64,000 nt of DNA from Streptomyces sp. NBC_00683 (GCF_036226745.1 NZ_CP109013.1:2976001-3040000), one strand, 5' to 3'. Positions 34,350 through 43,726 are shown, counted from the first letter of the stretch. The notes: generated by a model not told the origin, from the letters alone. Translations and numbers: made by a program.

Positions 34350-35318
34350 GTGACTGACAGTATCGACAAGGTGCCCGGCGGCACATCAGCCGTCGCCGCA
34401 CCCGTCTCCAAGGCAACCACCGTCGCACCGGAGACCATCAGGGCCATTCCCGTCCGGCACTACGGCCGCTGGATCAGCGGCGTGGTCGTCGTAGGTCTGC
34501 TCGCCGCCGTCGTGTACGCCTTCTCGCAGGGCAACATCCAGTGGCAGGCGGTCCAGGACAAGGTGTTCGACGACACCGTCCTGGCGGGCGCCGGCCGCAC
34601 GCTGCTGATCAGCGTGCTGGCGATGGTCCTCGGCGTGATCCTGGGCGTGGTGCTCGCCGTCATGCGCCTCTCGAAGAACCCGGTGACCAGCTGGGTCGCC
34701 TGGCTCTACATCTGGTTCTTCCGCGGCACTCCGGTCTACGTGCAGCTGCTGCTCTGGTTCAACCTGGCGCTGATCTTCCCGGTCCTCAACATCCCGTTCA
34801 TCTACAAGGACGAGATGACCGATGTGATGACCCCGTTCATGTGCGCCCTGCTGGGGCTGGCCCTCAACGAGGCCGCGTACATGGCGGAGATCGTCCGGGC
34901 CGGCATCCAGTCGGTCGACGAGGGCCAGACCGAGGCCTCGCACGCGCTCGGCATGACCCAGGCGAAGACCATGCGCCGTGTGGTGCTCCCGCAGGCGCTG
35001 CGGGTGATCATCCCGCCGACCGGCAACGAGTTCATCAACATGCTGAAGACCTCGTCCCTGGTCTACGCGGTCACCTACAACGAACTGCTGCGCTCCACGT
35101 CGCAGATCGGCTCGACCAGTTACGCGGTGATGGAGATGCTCTTCGTCGCCTCGATCTGGTACATCATCATGACCAGCGTCTTCAGCGTGGGCCAGTACTA
35201 CCTGGAGCGCCGCTACGCCCGGGGCAGCCTGCGCAGTCTGCCGCTCACCCCGTGGCAGCGGGTCAAGGTCAACCTCGCCTCCTTCAGCAATCGTCCCTCG
35301 GAGGGTGGTTCCGCATGA
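34350..35318 (+). CDS. Amino acid ABC transporter permease
   Basis: A 322-residue inner-membrane protein of the HisM/GlnP type. A roughly 45-residue cytoplasmic head precedes membrane spans ([39 protein letters not shown], and others). The ATPase-contact EAA loop reads [35 protein letters not shown]. It probably works as a homodimer, since only one permease gene is present. Starts at GTG; its stop overlaps the ATPase start (ATGA). Confidence 0.93.
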   Translation: MTDSIDKVPGGTSAVAAPVSKATTVAPETIRAIPVRHYGRWISGVVVVGLLAAVVYAFSQGNIQWQAVQDKVFDDTVLAGAGRTLLISVLAMVLGVILGVVLAVMRLSKNPVTSWVAWLYIWFFRGTPVYVQLLLWFNLALIFPVLNIPFIYKDEMTDVMTPFMCALLGLALNEAAYMAEIVRAGIQSVDEGQTEASHALGMTQAKTMRRVVLPQALRVIIPPTGNEFINMLKTSSLVYAVTYNELLRSTSQIGSTSYAVMEMLFVASIWYIIMTSVFSVGQYYLERRYARGSLRSLPLTPWQRVKVNLASFSNRPSEGGSA

Positions 35319-36076
35319 CCGCCATGGTGAAGGCCGAAGGCGTACACAAGTCCTTCGGCGCCGCGCACATCCTCAAGGGCATCGACCTGGAGGTCGCCCC
35401 GCGTGAGGTCTTCTGTCTGATCGGCCCGTCCGGTTCCGGCAAGTCGACGTTCCTGCGGTGCATCAACCACCTGGAGCAGATCAACGCCGGGCGGCTGTAC
35501 GTCGACGGCGACCTGGTCGGCTACCGGCAGAAGGGCGACAAGCTCTACGAGCTCAAGGACAGCGAAGTCGCGCTCCAGCGCCGGGACATCGGCATGGTCT
35601 TCCAGCGCTTCAACCTGTTCCCGCACATGACGGCCCTCGAGAACGTCATGGAGGCGCCGATCCAGGTCAAGGGCGAGGCCAAGGCCGTCGCCAGGGCCCG
35701 TGCGGAGCGGCTCCTGGACCGGGTCGGCCTGTCCGACAAGGCCAAGAACTACCCGACCCAGCTCTCCGGCGGACAGCAGCAGCGGGTGGCCATCGCCCGC
35801 GCCCTGGCCATGGAGCCGAAGCTGATGCTCTTCGACGAGCCGACTTCGGCGCTCGACCCGGAGCTGGTCGGCGACGTCCTGGACGTGATGCGCGGACTGG
35901 CCGAGGACGGCATGACGATGATCGTCGTCACCCACGAGATGGGCTTCGCCCGTGAGGTCGGCGACGCGCTGGTCTTCATGGACGACGGCGTCGTCGTCGA
36001 ATCGGGCCACCCGCGGGACGTCCTCACGAACCCGCAGCACGACCGAACGAAGTCGTTCCTGTCCAAGGTTCTGTAG
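35315..36076 (+). CDS. Amino acid ABC transporter ATP-binding protein
   Basis: A 253-residue ATPase of the polar amino acid uptake (GlnQ) family. Walker [11 protein letters not shown]-loop [10 protein letters not shown], signature [15 protein letters not shown], Walker [12 protein letters not shown] and the switch His in [12 protein letters not shown]. It drives import together with the preceding permease and binding protein. An unusual [16 protein letters not shown] insertion between strands is common to actinobacterial members. The first ATG (35315) is used because it overlaps the permease stop. Confidence 0.95.
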   Translation: MTAMVKAEGVHKSFGAAHILKGIDLEVAPREVFCLIGPSGSGKSTFLRCINHLEQINAGRLYVDGDLVGYRQKGDKLYELKDSEVALQRRDIGMVFQRFNLFPHMTALENVMEAPIQVKGEAKAVARARAERLLDRVGLSDKAKNYPTQLSGGQQQRVAIARALAMEPKLMLFDEPTSALDPELVGDVLDVMRGLAEDGMTMIVVTHEMGFAREVGDALVFMDDGVVVESGHPRDVLTNPQHDRTKSFLSKVL

Positions 36077-36092
36077 AGCCTCGCTCTGCGAA

Positions 36093-36132
36093 GGAAGGGC
36101 GGTACGGGCCCCAGGGCCCGTACCGCCCTTCC
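36093..36132 (+). terminator. Perfect 18-bp terminator hairpin after the ABC transporter
   Basis: GGAAGGGCGGTACGGGCC (36093-36110), loop CCAG, and its exact complement at 36115-36132, 17 bp after the ATPase stop. Confidence 0.9.
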
Positions 36133-36234
36133 GCTTGTGTGCGGCGGTGCGTCGGTCCTCGACGAAGGCGTACAGCGCGGAAGAGGGGCGGCCGCGGCCG
36201 CCCCTCTTCTTCTGCTGCTGGTACTGCTTCTCGC

Positions 36235-36996
36235 CTACTTCACCGCGAGCACCAGGGAGTCCGACGGTGAGGACCAGACCGCACGTGCCTCCCCGAAACC
36301 GGCTTCGCGCAGCGTGCGGGCGTGCCACCGGACGGAGGGCATGTCTCCGTCCGCGTGCTCGCCGTAGATCGTGAAGCGCTCCGCCGTCGGTCCGGCGAGG
36401 ACCGGGTCCTTGGCGGCGAGGGCCCACCACTCCGTCCAGTCGAGCGCGCCGCCCGCCCGGGCGCGGTCCATCGCGGCGTGCCGATGGGCGCGTTCGGCGG
36501 CGTTGATCCGAGGCGTGTCGGTGTCGATCATGTGGTCGGCGTTCATGAACACGCCTCCCTCCCTGACCAGTTGCCCGACCTGCCCGTACAGCGCGGCGAG
36601 CGGCTCGCTGTGCAGCCAGTGCAGGGCCGTGGCCGTGAGGACGGCGTCGTACGAGGCGTGCGGGAGCCGCTCGGTCCAGCGGGGGTCCTTCAGGTCGGCG
36701 GTGACGAAGGTGACCCGGTCGTCGCCGTCGAAGGTGCCGCGGGCGATGGCGAGCAGCGCGGGATCGAGGTCGACACCGGTGCTGGTGGCCTTCGGGAACC
36801 GCTTGAGGAGCCGGTCCGTAATACTTCCCGTACCGCACGCCAGGTCGAGCACTCTCGGTTCGGGCCCCACGACGGCCTCGACCATGTCCAGCATGACCCG
36901 GAACCGCTCCTCGCGGTCCGGCATGTACCACTCCTGCTGACGGTCCCAGCTCTCCTGCCAGGACTGCCAGTCGGTGCCCGTCGCCGTCTCCGTCAC
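36235..36996 (-). CDS. SAM-dependent class I methyltransferase
   Basis: A 253-residue enzyme. VLDLACGTGSITDRLLKRFPKATSTGVDLDPALLAIARG carries motif I and the acidic end of strand 2. DDRVTFVTADLKD is motif II and YDAVLTATALHWL the post-I region of the type 11/25 family. A small-molecule substrate is likely but unknown. The GTG at 36996 has GGAGG about five bases upstream and is preferred to a start at 37068 that would run into the promoter gap shared with the divergent CGNR gene. Confidence 0.87.
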   Translation of the reverse strand: MTETATGTDWQSWQESWDRQQEWYMPDREERFRVMLDMVEAVVGPEPRVLDLACGTGSITDRLLKRFPKATSTGVDLDPALLAIARGTFDGDDRVTFVTADLKDPRWTERLPHASYDAVLTATALHWLHSEPLAALYGQVGQLVREGGVFMNADHMIDTDTPRINAAERAHRHAAMDRARAGGALDWTEWWALAAKDPVLAGPTAERFTIYGEHADGDMPSVRWHARTLREAGFGEARAVWSSPSDSLVLAVK

Positions 36997-37092
36997 ACGA
37001 ACCTCCACGTAATGCCGTAATACCCAATGATCGCGTCCACCCATTACACTGGCGGACACATCGACCATAGACCGACGCCGTAAGGACTACAA

Positions 37093-37722
37093 GTGGAACT
37101 GGCCTATTACTCGGACTACGCCGTGCGTCTGGTCAACACCGAGGAGCCGGCCCGCAACAAGGACTCCCTCACCACCGTCGAGTCCGTCCGCGACCTGTTC
37201 GGCGCCAACGCCCAGGCCGCCCGCCGCGCCACCGACGCGGACGTGACCCGTTTCCGGTCGGTACGGGCACGGCTGCGCGCGGTCTTCGAGGCGGCGGACG
37301 GCGGCGACGAGACCCTCGCGGTGGACCTGCTCAACTCACTGCTGCTGGAGTTCCCGGTGAGCCCGCAGATCTCCGGCCACGACATCCGCGACGAGGACGA
37401 CAAGCCGGACTGGCACATGCACCTGGCCGACCATCCGTCGAACGCGACGGCCGGCTTCGCCGCCATCGCGGCGATGGGCCTGGCCTTCCACCTCACCTCG
37501 CACGGCGTGGACCGGCTCGGCCTGTGCGAGGCGGCGCCGTGCCGCAACGCCTACCTCGACACCTCCACCAACCGTTCGCGGCGCTACTGCTCGGACCGCT
37601 GTGCGACCCGGGCCAACGTGGCGGCCTACCGGGCCCGCAAGCGCCTGGAGACGGAACGGTCCGAGGAGACCGGCCGCAGCGCGGACACCGCCCAGCCCAG
37701 CACGCCGAACACGGACCTCTGA
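37093..37722 (+). CDS. CGNR zinc-finger/ABATE-domain regulator
   Basis: A 209-residue protein. The N-terminal stress-linked ABATE domain (YYSDYAVRLVNTEEP...) leads to a C-terminal CGNR zinc finger: LCEAAPCRNAYLDTSTNRSRRYCSDRCATRANVAAYRARK, with four Cys as the zinc ligands and the basic helix for DNA contact. Proteins of this layout are presumed transcription regulators. The GTG at 37093 has AAGGA upstream. Its last 97 bp overlap the 3' end of the convergent sodX gene. Confidence 0.85.
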   Translation: MELAYYSDYAVRLVNTEEPARNKDSLTTVESVRDLFGANAQAARRATDADVTRFRSVRARLRAVFEAADGGDETLAVDLLNSLLLEFPVSPQISGHDIRDEDDKPDWHMHLADHPSNATAGFAAIAAMGLAFHLTSHGVDRLGLCEAAPCRNAYLDTSTNRSRRYCSDRCATRANVAAYRARKRLETERSEETGRSADTAQPSTPNTDL

Positions 37723-38063
37723 TCCTTCTTCAGCGGCCGGTAACGGGCGCGCACCCGGGCGAGTACGAGCTCCTCGGGCACCGTTCCGTAGTCCGTGCTG
37801 TCCCCGCCCGCGAACGAGTTGTCACCCAGCACCCACCAGCCCCTGCCGCGGCGCTCGGCCGCCCGCTTCACGACCAGCAGGTCCTGCTGGAACGGGTGAC
37901 GCAGGATCACCACGTCCCCCGGGCGCACCGGCGCCCCGTGCTGCACGAGCAGCCAGTCCCCGTGGTAGAGGGTGGGCACCATCGAGGGCCCCGTCACCTC
38001 CACCACCTGGAACGAGCCCCGCGCCGCCCGCCCGTTTCCCGGATCCTGCGTCAGTTCCGGCAT
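37626..38063 (-). CDS. sodX: Nickel superoxide dismutase maturation protease SodX
   Basis: A 145-residue S26-type (signal-peptidase-like) protease without the usual membrane anchor. VTGPSMVPTLYHGDWLL holds the catalytic Ser, DLLVVKRAAER the Lys of the Ser/Lys dyad, and LGDNSFAGGDSTDYG the conserved box. SodX removes the leader of SodN so that the nickel-binding His becomes the N-terminus. It is encoded divergently from sodN, 178 bp apart. Its C-terminal coding end overlaps the CGNR gene on the other strand by 97 bp. Confidence 0.92.
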   Translation of the reverse strand: MPELTQDPGNGRAARGSFQVVEVTGPSMVPTLYHGDWLLVQHGAPVRPGDVVILRHPFQQDLLVVKRAAERRGRGWWVLGDNSFAGGDSTDYGTVPEELVLARVRARYRPLKKDQRSVFGVLGWAVSALRPVSSDRSVSRRLRAR

Positions 38064-38241
38064 CTGTGGCACCTCCCGGTCCGTCCTCCAGTACACCGCC
38101 GCGCACCGCTCCGTACATTCGGCCACTGGTCCCATCGTCACCCTGGACTTTTGACCTAAGCCCATGGGGGCAGCCGCAAAAACCCGCCCCCCACGGAGTA
38201 ATGTCCCACCTGAGAAGACGATCACGAGGAAGGACAGCTCC

Positions 38242-38637
38242 ATGCTTTCCCGCCTGTTTGCCCCCAAGGTGAAGGTCAGCGCCCACTGCGACCTGCCCTG
38301 CGGTGTGTACGACCCGGCCCAGGCCCGCATCGAGGCGGAGTCCGTCAAGGCCGTCCAGGAGAAGTACCAGGCCAATGAGGACGCGGACTTCCGCACGCGC
38401 GCCGTTCTGATCAAGGAACAGCGTGCCGAGCTCGCGAAGCACCACGTCTCGGTGCTCTGGAGCGACTACTTCAAGCCCCCGCACTTCGAGAAGTACCCGG
38501 AGCTGCACCAGCTGGTCAACGACACCCTGAAGGCGCTCTCCGCGGCCAAGGGCTCGAACGACCCGGCCACGGGCCAGAAGGCTCTGGACCTGATCGCCCA
38601 GATCGACAAGATCTTCTGGGAGACCAAGAAGGCTTGA
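38242..38637 (+). CDS. sodN: Nickel-containing superoxide dismutase
   Basis: A 131-residue precursor with the diagnostic nickel hook HCDLPCGVYDPAQAR at residues 15 onward. After removal of the 14-residue leader (MLSRLFAPKVKVSA), His1, Cys2 and Cys6 ligate nickel. The enzyme is a cytoplasmic homohexamer that dismutates superoxide. The length equals the known Streptomyces protein. The ATG has GAGGAAGGA upstream. In Streptomyces sodN is nickel-induced, with Nur controlling the alternative iron enzyme. TAATGT at 38199-38204 is a possible -10. Confidence 0.98.
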   Translation: MLSRLFAPKVKVSAHCDLPCGVYDPAQARIEAESVKAVQEKYQANEDADFRTRAVLIKEQRAELAKHHVSVLWSDYFKPPHFEKYPELHQLVNDTLKALSAAKGSNDPATGQKALDLIAQIDKIFWETKKA

Positions 38638-38670
38638 TCTGCGGTCTTCGGATCAGCAGGACCGATGTGT

Positions 38671-38723
38671 CCGCACCCGGTCCGCTCGGCTTCCCCTCGG
38701 GAGGCCCTGCGGACCGGGTGCGG
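38671..38723. terminator. Bidirectional terminator between sodN and the hydrolase gene
   Basis: CCGCACCCGGTCCGC (38671-38685) pairs perfectly with GCGGACCGGGTGCGG (38709-38723); 23-nt loop. Lies between convergent genes. Confidence 0.8.
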
Positions 38724-38737
38724 GCGTTTCCGGGGGC

Positions 38738-39439
38738 TCAGGCCTCCGCGACCGCACGGTCGAGGATCCGCGCCAGCTCGCGCGGCTCGGAGAGCATCGG
38801 CCAGTGCCCGGTGTTCATCTCGACCAGTTCCCAGCGTGCGCCGGTCAGCAGTGCGGCCACGTCGTCGGTCGGCTCGGGCCCGTCGAGCAGGCACTTGATG
38901 TACGTCGCCGAAAGCTCGCCCAGGGGCCTTTCCAGCGCGGCCGGCTCGGTGAGCGTGGCGCCGGGGTGCGGTACGGCGCCTTTCACGATGCGTCCGACCT
39001 GCTCGTCGGTGAGTCCCTGGCCGTCGAAGCCCTCGGCGGTCAGCGGTGCCCAGAAACCGCCGTTCGCCTCGATCGCGGCTTCCAGGACCCCGCTGCCCTG
39101 CCACCAGGCGGAGGCGAACGACTCGCCCTGCGCCGGGATGCCGGCGTCGACGAAGACCACCCGGGCCAGCCGGTCGCCGATCCGCTCGGCGGCCTGGCCG
39201 ACCGGGATGCCCGAGTAGCTGTGGCCGACAAGGACGACATCGCGCAGATCGAGGCGTTCCACCTCGTCGACGATGTCCCTGACATGGGTCTGCTGCCCGG
39301 CCGGCAGGCCCTGCCTTTCTCCGAGGCCGGAGAGGGTCAACGCATGGGCGCCGTGGCCGGCGGCGCGCAGCTCCGGGACCACCTCGTCCCACGCCCACGC
39401 TCCGAGCCATGCTCCCGCCACCAGTACGAAGTTCGCCAT
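38738..39439 (-). CDS. Alpha/beta hydrolase (esterase-like)
   Basis: A 233-residue hydrolase of the MenH/methylesterase-like group. FVLVAGAWLGAWAWDEVVPELRAAGHGAHALTLSGLGER forms the first strands and oxyanion region. VLVGHSYSG contains the nucleophilic Ser, and the catalytic His is in MNTGHWPM. Plant methyl-ketone/salicylate esterases and bacterial homologues share this layout; the substrate is unknown. Monocistronic, ended by the hairpin shared with sodN. Confidence 0.87.
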   Translation of the reverse strand: MANFVLVAGAWLGAWAWDEVVPELRAAGHGAHALTLSGLGERQGLPAGQQTHVRDIVDEVERLDLRDVVLVGHSYSGIPVGQAAERIGDRLARVVFVDAGIPAQGESFASAWWQGSGVLEAAIEANGGFWAPLTAEGFDGQGLTDEQVGRIVKGAVPHPGATLTEPAALERPLGELSATYIKCLLDGPEPTDDVAALLTGARWELVEMNTGHWPMLSEPRELARILDRAVAEA

Positions 39440-39499
39440 GGCGTCAACGTAACGCGGGGGTCCGACATCCCGACCCCCTTCCCCGCCCGCCTGCCCGGG

Positions 39500-40381
39500 T
39501 CAGGCTCCGGGGAGGAGGTGGCGGTAGCTGTCCGGGTTCTCCCGGAGGTAGGTGGCCAGGTTCTTGGCCGGGTGCCCCGTGAGGGTGGGCACGGCGTCCG
39601 AGAGCGCGGCCATCTCGCCGGCCGCGATGGCCTCGTACGACGTGACCCAGCCGGCCACTTCCCAGTCCTCGGCCCCGTAGTGCGCGCGCGAGAAATAGGC
39701 CTCTTCCCTGGTCTCGGGGACGTAGCGGATGGTGCGGCCCGTGCTGCGGCTCAGCTCCTGGGCCGCCTCGGCGAGGGTGAAGGCCTCCGGACCCGTGAGG
39801 TCGTACGTCGCACCGTCGTGGCCGACTCCCTGGTCCAGCAGGACGGCTGACGCGGCGTCCGCGATGTCCTCGTGCGCCACGGCCGACACCCGGCCCTCTC
39901 CTGCCGGACCGCGCAGGATCCCGTCGGTTCCCGTCATCGCGGGAAGCGCCGCCAGGTACCAGCTGTCGCGCAGGAAGGTGTACCGCACCCCGGTCATCCT
40001 GATGTGCGCCTCGGTGTGCCAGTGGTCGCGCCCGAAGGTGAACGTCGCGGCGGGCGCGGCGGCGAGGAACGACACGTACACGATGCGCTCGACCCCTACG
40101 GCCACGGCCGCGTCGACGGCCGTGATGTGCTCGCCGACCCGGTCGGGTCCCTCGTGGGCGGAGACGAGGAACAGCGTGTGCGCGCCGTCCAGCGCGCGGC
40201 GCATGGCCTCCCCGTCACCGTACGGGGCGGGCGGCGCGAGGACCGCACCCGGCAGCCGGGGCAGCCGTGCCGGGTCGCGCCCGAGCAGCCGTACGGGGCC
40301 GCCGGTACGGGCGAGCCGCTCGGCGACCCGGCCGCCCACCGCTCCGCTCGCCCCGGTCACCGCGATGAGGGGGCCGATCAC
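39500..40381 (-). CDS. NmrA-like NAD(P)-binding protein
   Basis: A 293-residue atypical short-chain dehydrogenase. IGPLIAVTGASGAVGGRVAERL is the dinucleotide motif, with VRLLGRDPARL after strand 2, VERIVYVSFLAA, and FTFGRDHWHTEAHIRMTGVRYTFLRDSWY in place of the YxxxK motif, which is missing. It therefore resembles NmrA/azoreductase-like quinone-sensing or reducing proteins. The GTG at 40381 has GGAGGG upstream and overlaps the stop of the DUF952 gene, so the two are coupled. Confidence 0.85.
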   Translation of the reverse strand: MIGPLIAVTGASGAVGGRVAERLARTGGPVRLLGRDPARLPRLPGAVLAPPAPYGDGEAMRRALDGAHTLFLVSAHEGPDRVGEHITAVDAAVAVGVERIVYVSFLAAAPAATFTFGRDHWHTEAHIRMTGVRYTFLRDSWYLAALPAMTGTDGILRGPAGEGRVSAVAHEDIADAASAVLLDQGVGHDGATYDLTGPEAFTLAEAAQELSRSTGRTIRYVPETREEAYFSRAHYGAEDWEVAGWVTSYEAIAAGEMAALSDAVPTLTGHPAKNLATYLRENPDSYRHLLPGA

Positions 40382-40731
40382 AGCGCCTCGCCCTCCTTCT
40401 GTGCCGCGGCGTGGGACCACGGGCGTACCTCCACGACCGCGGACACCGGAAGCGGTCCGTAGATGTGCGGGAACTCCTCACCGCCGGGCTTCATGGCCTC
40501 GTAGCGCACGGGGACTTGGAGCCGGTCCGGGTCGATGACCAGCACCACCAGGTCCCGGTCGTCGGAGCCGTACAGCATCCGCGCGACACCGGGGAGCTGG
40601 TGCGGCAGTGAGCAGTGGATGAAGCCCTCTTCGCGCAGGGTGCGGCCGCGGGTGGACATCTCGTACGTCCCGGTCCCGCGGGCCGCTTGCCACAGGGGCT
40701 CTTCGGCGAGGTGCAGCAACTGTTCGGTCAT
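40378..40731 (-). CDS. DUF952 family protein
   Basis: A 117-residue protein with the DUF952 pattern: LLHLAEEPLWQAARGTGTYEMSTRGRTLREEGFIHCSLPHQLPGVARMLYG, then DLVVLVIDPDRLQVPVRYEAMKPGGEEFPHIYGPLPVSAVV. FIHCS and FPHIYG carry the conserved His residues of this family, whose fold relates to glutathione S-transferase-linked or ADP-ribosyl-like proteins of unknown role. TAGCGT lies six bases before the ATG (leaderless pattern). Overlaps the downstream NmrA-like gene by 4 bp. Confidence 0.85.
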   Translation of the reverse strand: MTEQLLHLAEEPLWQAARGTGTYEMSTRGRTLREEGFIHCSLPHQLPGVARMLYGSDDRDLVVLVIDPDRLQVPVRYEAMKPGGEEFPHIYGPLPVSAVVEVRPWSHAAAQKEGEAL

Positions 40732-40740
40732 CGGGCCACG

Positions 40741-41745
40741 CTAAGGGCTGTCGGTTGCCGCCAGAAGCTTCGCCTCGGTCCGCGCGTCGAGGCCGACCAG
40801 GGGCCTGTCCGGCCGCTGCGGGGCCTTGCCGCCCCGCTCGCGCATCCACTCCCAGGTGTCCGCCACCGTCTCGCCCACGGGTCTGCACCGCAGCCCGGCG
40901 GCATGGGCCTTGGCGACGTCGCCCCGGTGCAAGGAGTCGTAGAGCTCGCCGGCGGGCAGCCAGACCGGCAGATCGCTCCAGGGTTCGACTCCTGCGGCGA
41001 GGAGCACGTCCGGGTCGGTCCAGCGCAGTTCGGCACGGGAGCCGGTGACCCGGACACAGGTGTCGAGCAACTCGCCCATCGTAGTGTGCCCGGGGTGGCT
41101 GACGGTGTTGTAGGCGCCGCCCAGGCCGTTCGCCGCGGCGTCCAGGATCCAGCTCGCCAGGTCGCGGGCGTCGATGTACTGGAGAGCGGCGTCCCGTGGC
41201 CCCGGGGCTATGACGGGGCCGCCGCGGGCCGTCCGCTCCAGCCACCACGGCAGCCGGCCCACGTTCTCGCCGGGACCGAGGATCAGGCCGGCCCGGGCCA
41301 GCAGCGCCCGGTCGCCGAAGGCGTCGAGCGCCGCAAGCTCACCGCCGCGCTTGGCCAGGGCGTAGGGGACGTCCGCGCCCGCGTCGGGAGAGGCACCGGC
41401 GACCAGCGGGCCGTCCTCGGGCAGCCCGGCAGGGGTGGGGTATTCGTACACGGAACGGCTGGAGACATAGGTGTAGTGCCCGGTCCGGCCGGCCAGCAGA
41501 CGGGCCGCGTCCCGTACGGCGGAGGGGGCGTCGCTCCAGGTGTCGACGGTCAGGTCCCAGGTGCCATCGGCCAGGGAGGCGAGGCCGTCCCCGCCCGTCG
41601 TACGGTCGCCGGTCAGTACCCGCACACCCGGCGGTGCCGCATGGCGGCCGCGGTGGAACACAGTGACCTGCCAGCCACGGGTGAGCGCCGCGTCGGTCAC
41701 GGCCCGGCCGACGAATTCGGTGCCGCCCAGCATCAGGATCTTCAT
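40741..41745 (-). CDS. NAD-dependent epimerase/dehydratase-like protein
   Basis: A 334-residue extended short-chain dehydrogenase. MKILMLGGTEFVGRAVTDAALTRGWQVTVFHRGR gives the GGTxFxGR dinucleotide motif. YTYVSSRSVYEY supplies the Ser and Tyr region, but the YxxxK equivalent is shifted to VPYALAKRGGE. LQYIDARDLASWIL is a conserved family segment. Substrate not evident; related to reductases acting on nucleotide sugars or flavonoid-like molecules. Same strand as the DUF952 gene with a 9-bp gap. Confidence 0.85.
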   Translation of the reverse strand: MKILMLGGTEFVGRAVTDAALTRGWQVTVFHRGRHAAPPGVRVLTGDRTTGGDGLASLADGTWDLTVDTWSDAPSAVRDAARLLAGRTGHYTYVSSRSVYEYPTPAGLPEDGPLVAGASPDAGADVPYALAKRGGELAALDAFGDRALLARAGLILGPGENVGRLPWWLERTARGGPVIAPGPRDAALQYIDARDLASWILDAAANGLGGAYNTVSHPGHTTMGELLDTCVRVTGSRAELRWTDPDVLLAAGVEPWSDLPVWLPAGELYDSLHRGDVAKAHAAGLRCRPVGETVADTWEWMRERGGKAPQRPDRPLVGLDARTEAKLLAATDSP

Positions 41746-41820
41746 GGGATGACCTTGCCCGTCGTGACGCCTGCGGGAAACGGTGCCTCGCTGTCGGCAG
41801 AACCGGGAACTCTCCGCGGT

Positions 41821-42774
41821 TCAGAGCGTATGCGCGAGCGGGCTGCGGTTGCGCAGCAGCCACTGGTGGTAGCCCGCCGCCCGCTGGGCCGCCTCGCGGT
41901 ACGCCGCTTCCAGCTCCCCGTAGACCACGTCCGTGTCGGCACCCGGGCGGGAGACCAGGATCAGCCGCACAGCCAGGGGATCGCCGCGCAGGGGCCGGAT
42001 CGCCATGTCGTCGCGCGGGCCCGAGGTGGGCTGGCAGGGAGCGACCGCCTCGCCCAGTACGACCAGGGAGGCCGCCGTGAGGTAGTCCCCGTGCAGGACG
42101 GGCGGGTCGAGGCCTGCGGCGCCGAGCACCCGGCGTACGCCGTCCCATTCGCCGTCCACCGACGGGTCGACCATCCAGCGGTCGGCCGCCAGGTCGCCGA
42201 GGTCCACCACGGAGCTGCCCGCCGCGGGATGGTCGCGGGACAACGAGATGAACTGCGGTTCCCGGTCCAGGAGTACGCGCCGGTCCAGGCCCTCCGGAAT
42301 GTCCAGCGGGAAGCCCTCCACCTCGTGCACGAACGCGACGTCGAGGCGGCCCGCCGCGACCGTGCGCAGCAGCGTCCGGGCAGAGACGTCGACGCGCAGC
42401 GAGATGTCCGTGCCGGGCAGCCGCACCCGCAGCCTGCGCAGCCAGCCGCCGATGACCCGGCTCGCGGTGGATCCGATGCGGAGCCGCGGGCCTTCCGCGC
42501 GGGCCGCCTCGGCCTCTGCCAGGGCGGCTCCGACCAGGGCGGTCATGCCGTCGACCAGGGGGCGGGCCCTGCTGAGGACGGCGCGTCCGAGCAAGGTCGG
42601 CCGGCAGCCGGTCCTTTCACGCCGGAAGAGCTCCGCCCCCAGGGACTTCTCGATGCGCTGCAGCTGGGTCGTCAGGGAGGGCTGGCTCACGCCGAGCCGT
42701 CGGGCAGCTTGGTGCAGGCTGCCCGTGTCGGCGATGGCGCAGAGCGCCTTGAGGTGTCTCACCTCGAGCTCCAT
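41821..42774 (-). CDS. snpR: LysR-type regulator of the snapalysin gene (SnpR/MprR-like)
   Basis: A 317-residue LysR protein. The N-terminal helix-turn-helix is [63 protein letters not shown]; a periplasmic-binding-like effector domain follows ([30 protein letters not shown]). Divergent placement next to snapalysin matches the known snpA/snpR (mprA/mprR) pair, in which the LysR protein activates the protease gene. TACGCT lies seven bases before the ATG, a leaderless pattern. An in-frame start at 42840 would extend into the operator region. Confidence 0.88.
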   Translation of the reverse strand: MELEVRHLKALCAIADTGSLHQAARRLGVSQPSLTTQLQRIEKSLGAELFRRERTGCRPTLLGRAVLSRARPLVDGMTALVGAALAEAEAARAEGPRLRIGSTASRVIGGWLRRLRVRLPGTDISLRVDVSARTLLRTVAAGRLDVAFVHEVEGFPLDIPEGLDRRVLLDREPQFISLSRDHPAAGSSVVDLGDLAADRWMVDPSVDGEWDGVRRVLGAAGLDPPVLHGDYLTAASLVVLGEAVAPCQPTSGPRDDMAIRPLRGDPLAVRLILVSRPGADTDVVYGELEAAYREAAQRAAGYHQWLLRNRSPLAHTL

Positions 42775-42829
42775 GGCGAGGAGCGTATGGCTGTCCGTAC
42801 GCGGTGCACCAGACGGCTCAACCCCACTA

Positions 42830-42853
42830 AACAGCCTCAATTCAGGGACTGTT
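42830..42853. promoter_or_regulatory. Dyad in the snpR-snpA gap, candidate LysR site
   Basis: AACAG (42830-42834) and CTGTT (42849-42853) flank an AT-richer centre (TCAATT), giving an interrupted dyad of about 24 bp, a typical LysR recognition-site size. Lies 56 bp upstream of snpR. Confidence 0.45.
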
Positions 42854-42894
42854 GGGGCGCCGTGTATGTGCGGTTGCTGTGCTGGTGCTGTGGG

Positions 42895-42925
42895 GGCGAT
42901 AGGGCGGCGTTATCGCCGGTTGACA
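42895..42925 (+). promoter_or_regulatory. Second dyad and -35-like element upstream of snapalysin
   Basis: GGCGATA (42895-42901) and TATCGCC (42911-42917) form an exact inverted repeat directly followed by TTGACA (42920-42925). An activator bound here would contact RNA polymerase. No good -10 follows, consistent with activator-dependent transcription. Confidence 0.5.
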
Positions 42926-43030
42926 TCATCCGCTGCGGCCCGGCCGCGCAACACACTCTCTCCGTACCCCCCACCCGTTCCCTGTCCGGCCCACCGGACA
43001 GGGTTCATCGGACAGGTAGGAGAACCCCCC

Positions 43031-43708
43031 ATGAGACACCCCAGGACAGCCATCATGTCGGCTGTGGCCGGTCTCGGCCTCACCCTCGCCGCCGCACTGG
43101 GCGCCACGCCCGCCGCCGCGGCCCCGGCCCCTGTCGCTCCCTCCACCTCCGTCACGACCGCTCAGGCCGGCTACGCCGCGTACGCCGGTTCCAGCGAGAA
43201 CGCCGCAGCGAACAAGGCCTTCTTCGACGCCGTCATGAAGTCGGTCGCCGAGAAGCGCGCCGCCAAGCCGGGCGCCCTGGCCGTCACCGTGATCTACAGC
43301 ACCGCCAACGCCCCCAGCTTCCGCAGCCAGATAGCGAGCAGCACCAGCATCTGGAACAGCTCCGTCAGCAACGTCAAGCTGCAGGAGGGCTCCAACGCCG
43401 ACTTCAGCTACTACGAGGGCAACGACTCACGGGGCTCGTACGCGAGCACCGACGGGCACGGCAGCGGCTACATCTTCCTCGACTACGCCCAGAACCAGCA
43501 GTACAACTCGACCCGTGTGACCGCTCACGAGACCGGGCACGTGCTCGGTCTGCCGGACCACTACACCGGACCGTGCAGTGAGCTCATGTCGGGCGGAGGC
43601 CCCGGCACGTCCTGCACGAACGCCTACCCGAACGCGACCGAGCGCTCGCGGGTGAACACCCTGTGGCAGAACGGCTTCGCGGCGGCGCTCGCCCGCACCG
43701 CCTCCTGA
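43031..43708 (+). CDS. snpA: Snapalysin (small neutral metalloprotease)
   Basis: A 225-residue M7-family zinc protease precursor. Signal peptide at about residues 1-31 ([22 protein letters not shown]), a propeptide to about residue 80, then the mature domain with [12 protein letters not shown]166, E167, H170 and D176 form the HExxHxxGxxD zinc site, with the third ligand an Asp as is peculiar to snapalysins. ELMSGG is the Met-turn. Secreted, hydrolyses proteins such as casein. ATG with GGAG upstream; divergent from its LysR regulator. Confidence 0.95.
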   Translation: MRHPRTAIMSAVAGLGLTLAAALGATPAAAAPAPVAPSTSVTTAQAGYAAYAGSSENAAANKAFFDAVMKSVAEKRAAKPGALAVTVIYSTANAPSFRSQIASSTSIWNSSVSNVKLQEGSNADFSYYEGNDSRGSYASTDGHGSGYIFLDYAQNQQYNSTRVTAHETGHVLGLPDHYTGPCSELMSGGGPGTSCTNAYPNATERSRVNTLWQNGFAAALARTAS

Positions 43709-43726
43709 CACCGTCGGATCCTTTGC

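Noticed and set aside
40615..43581. Plus-strand 988-codon frame spanning several genes
   Set aside because: Runs antisense through three recognisable minus-strand genes and out of frame into snapalysin. No coherent domains.
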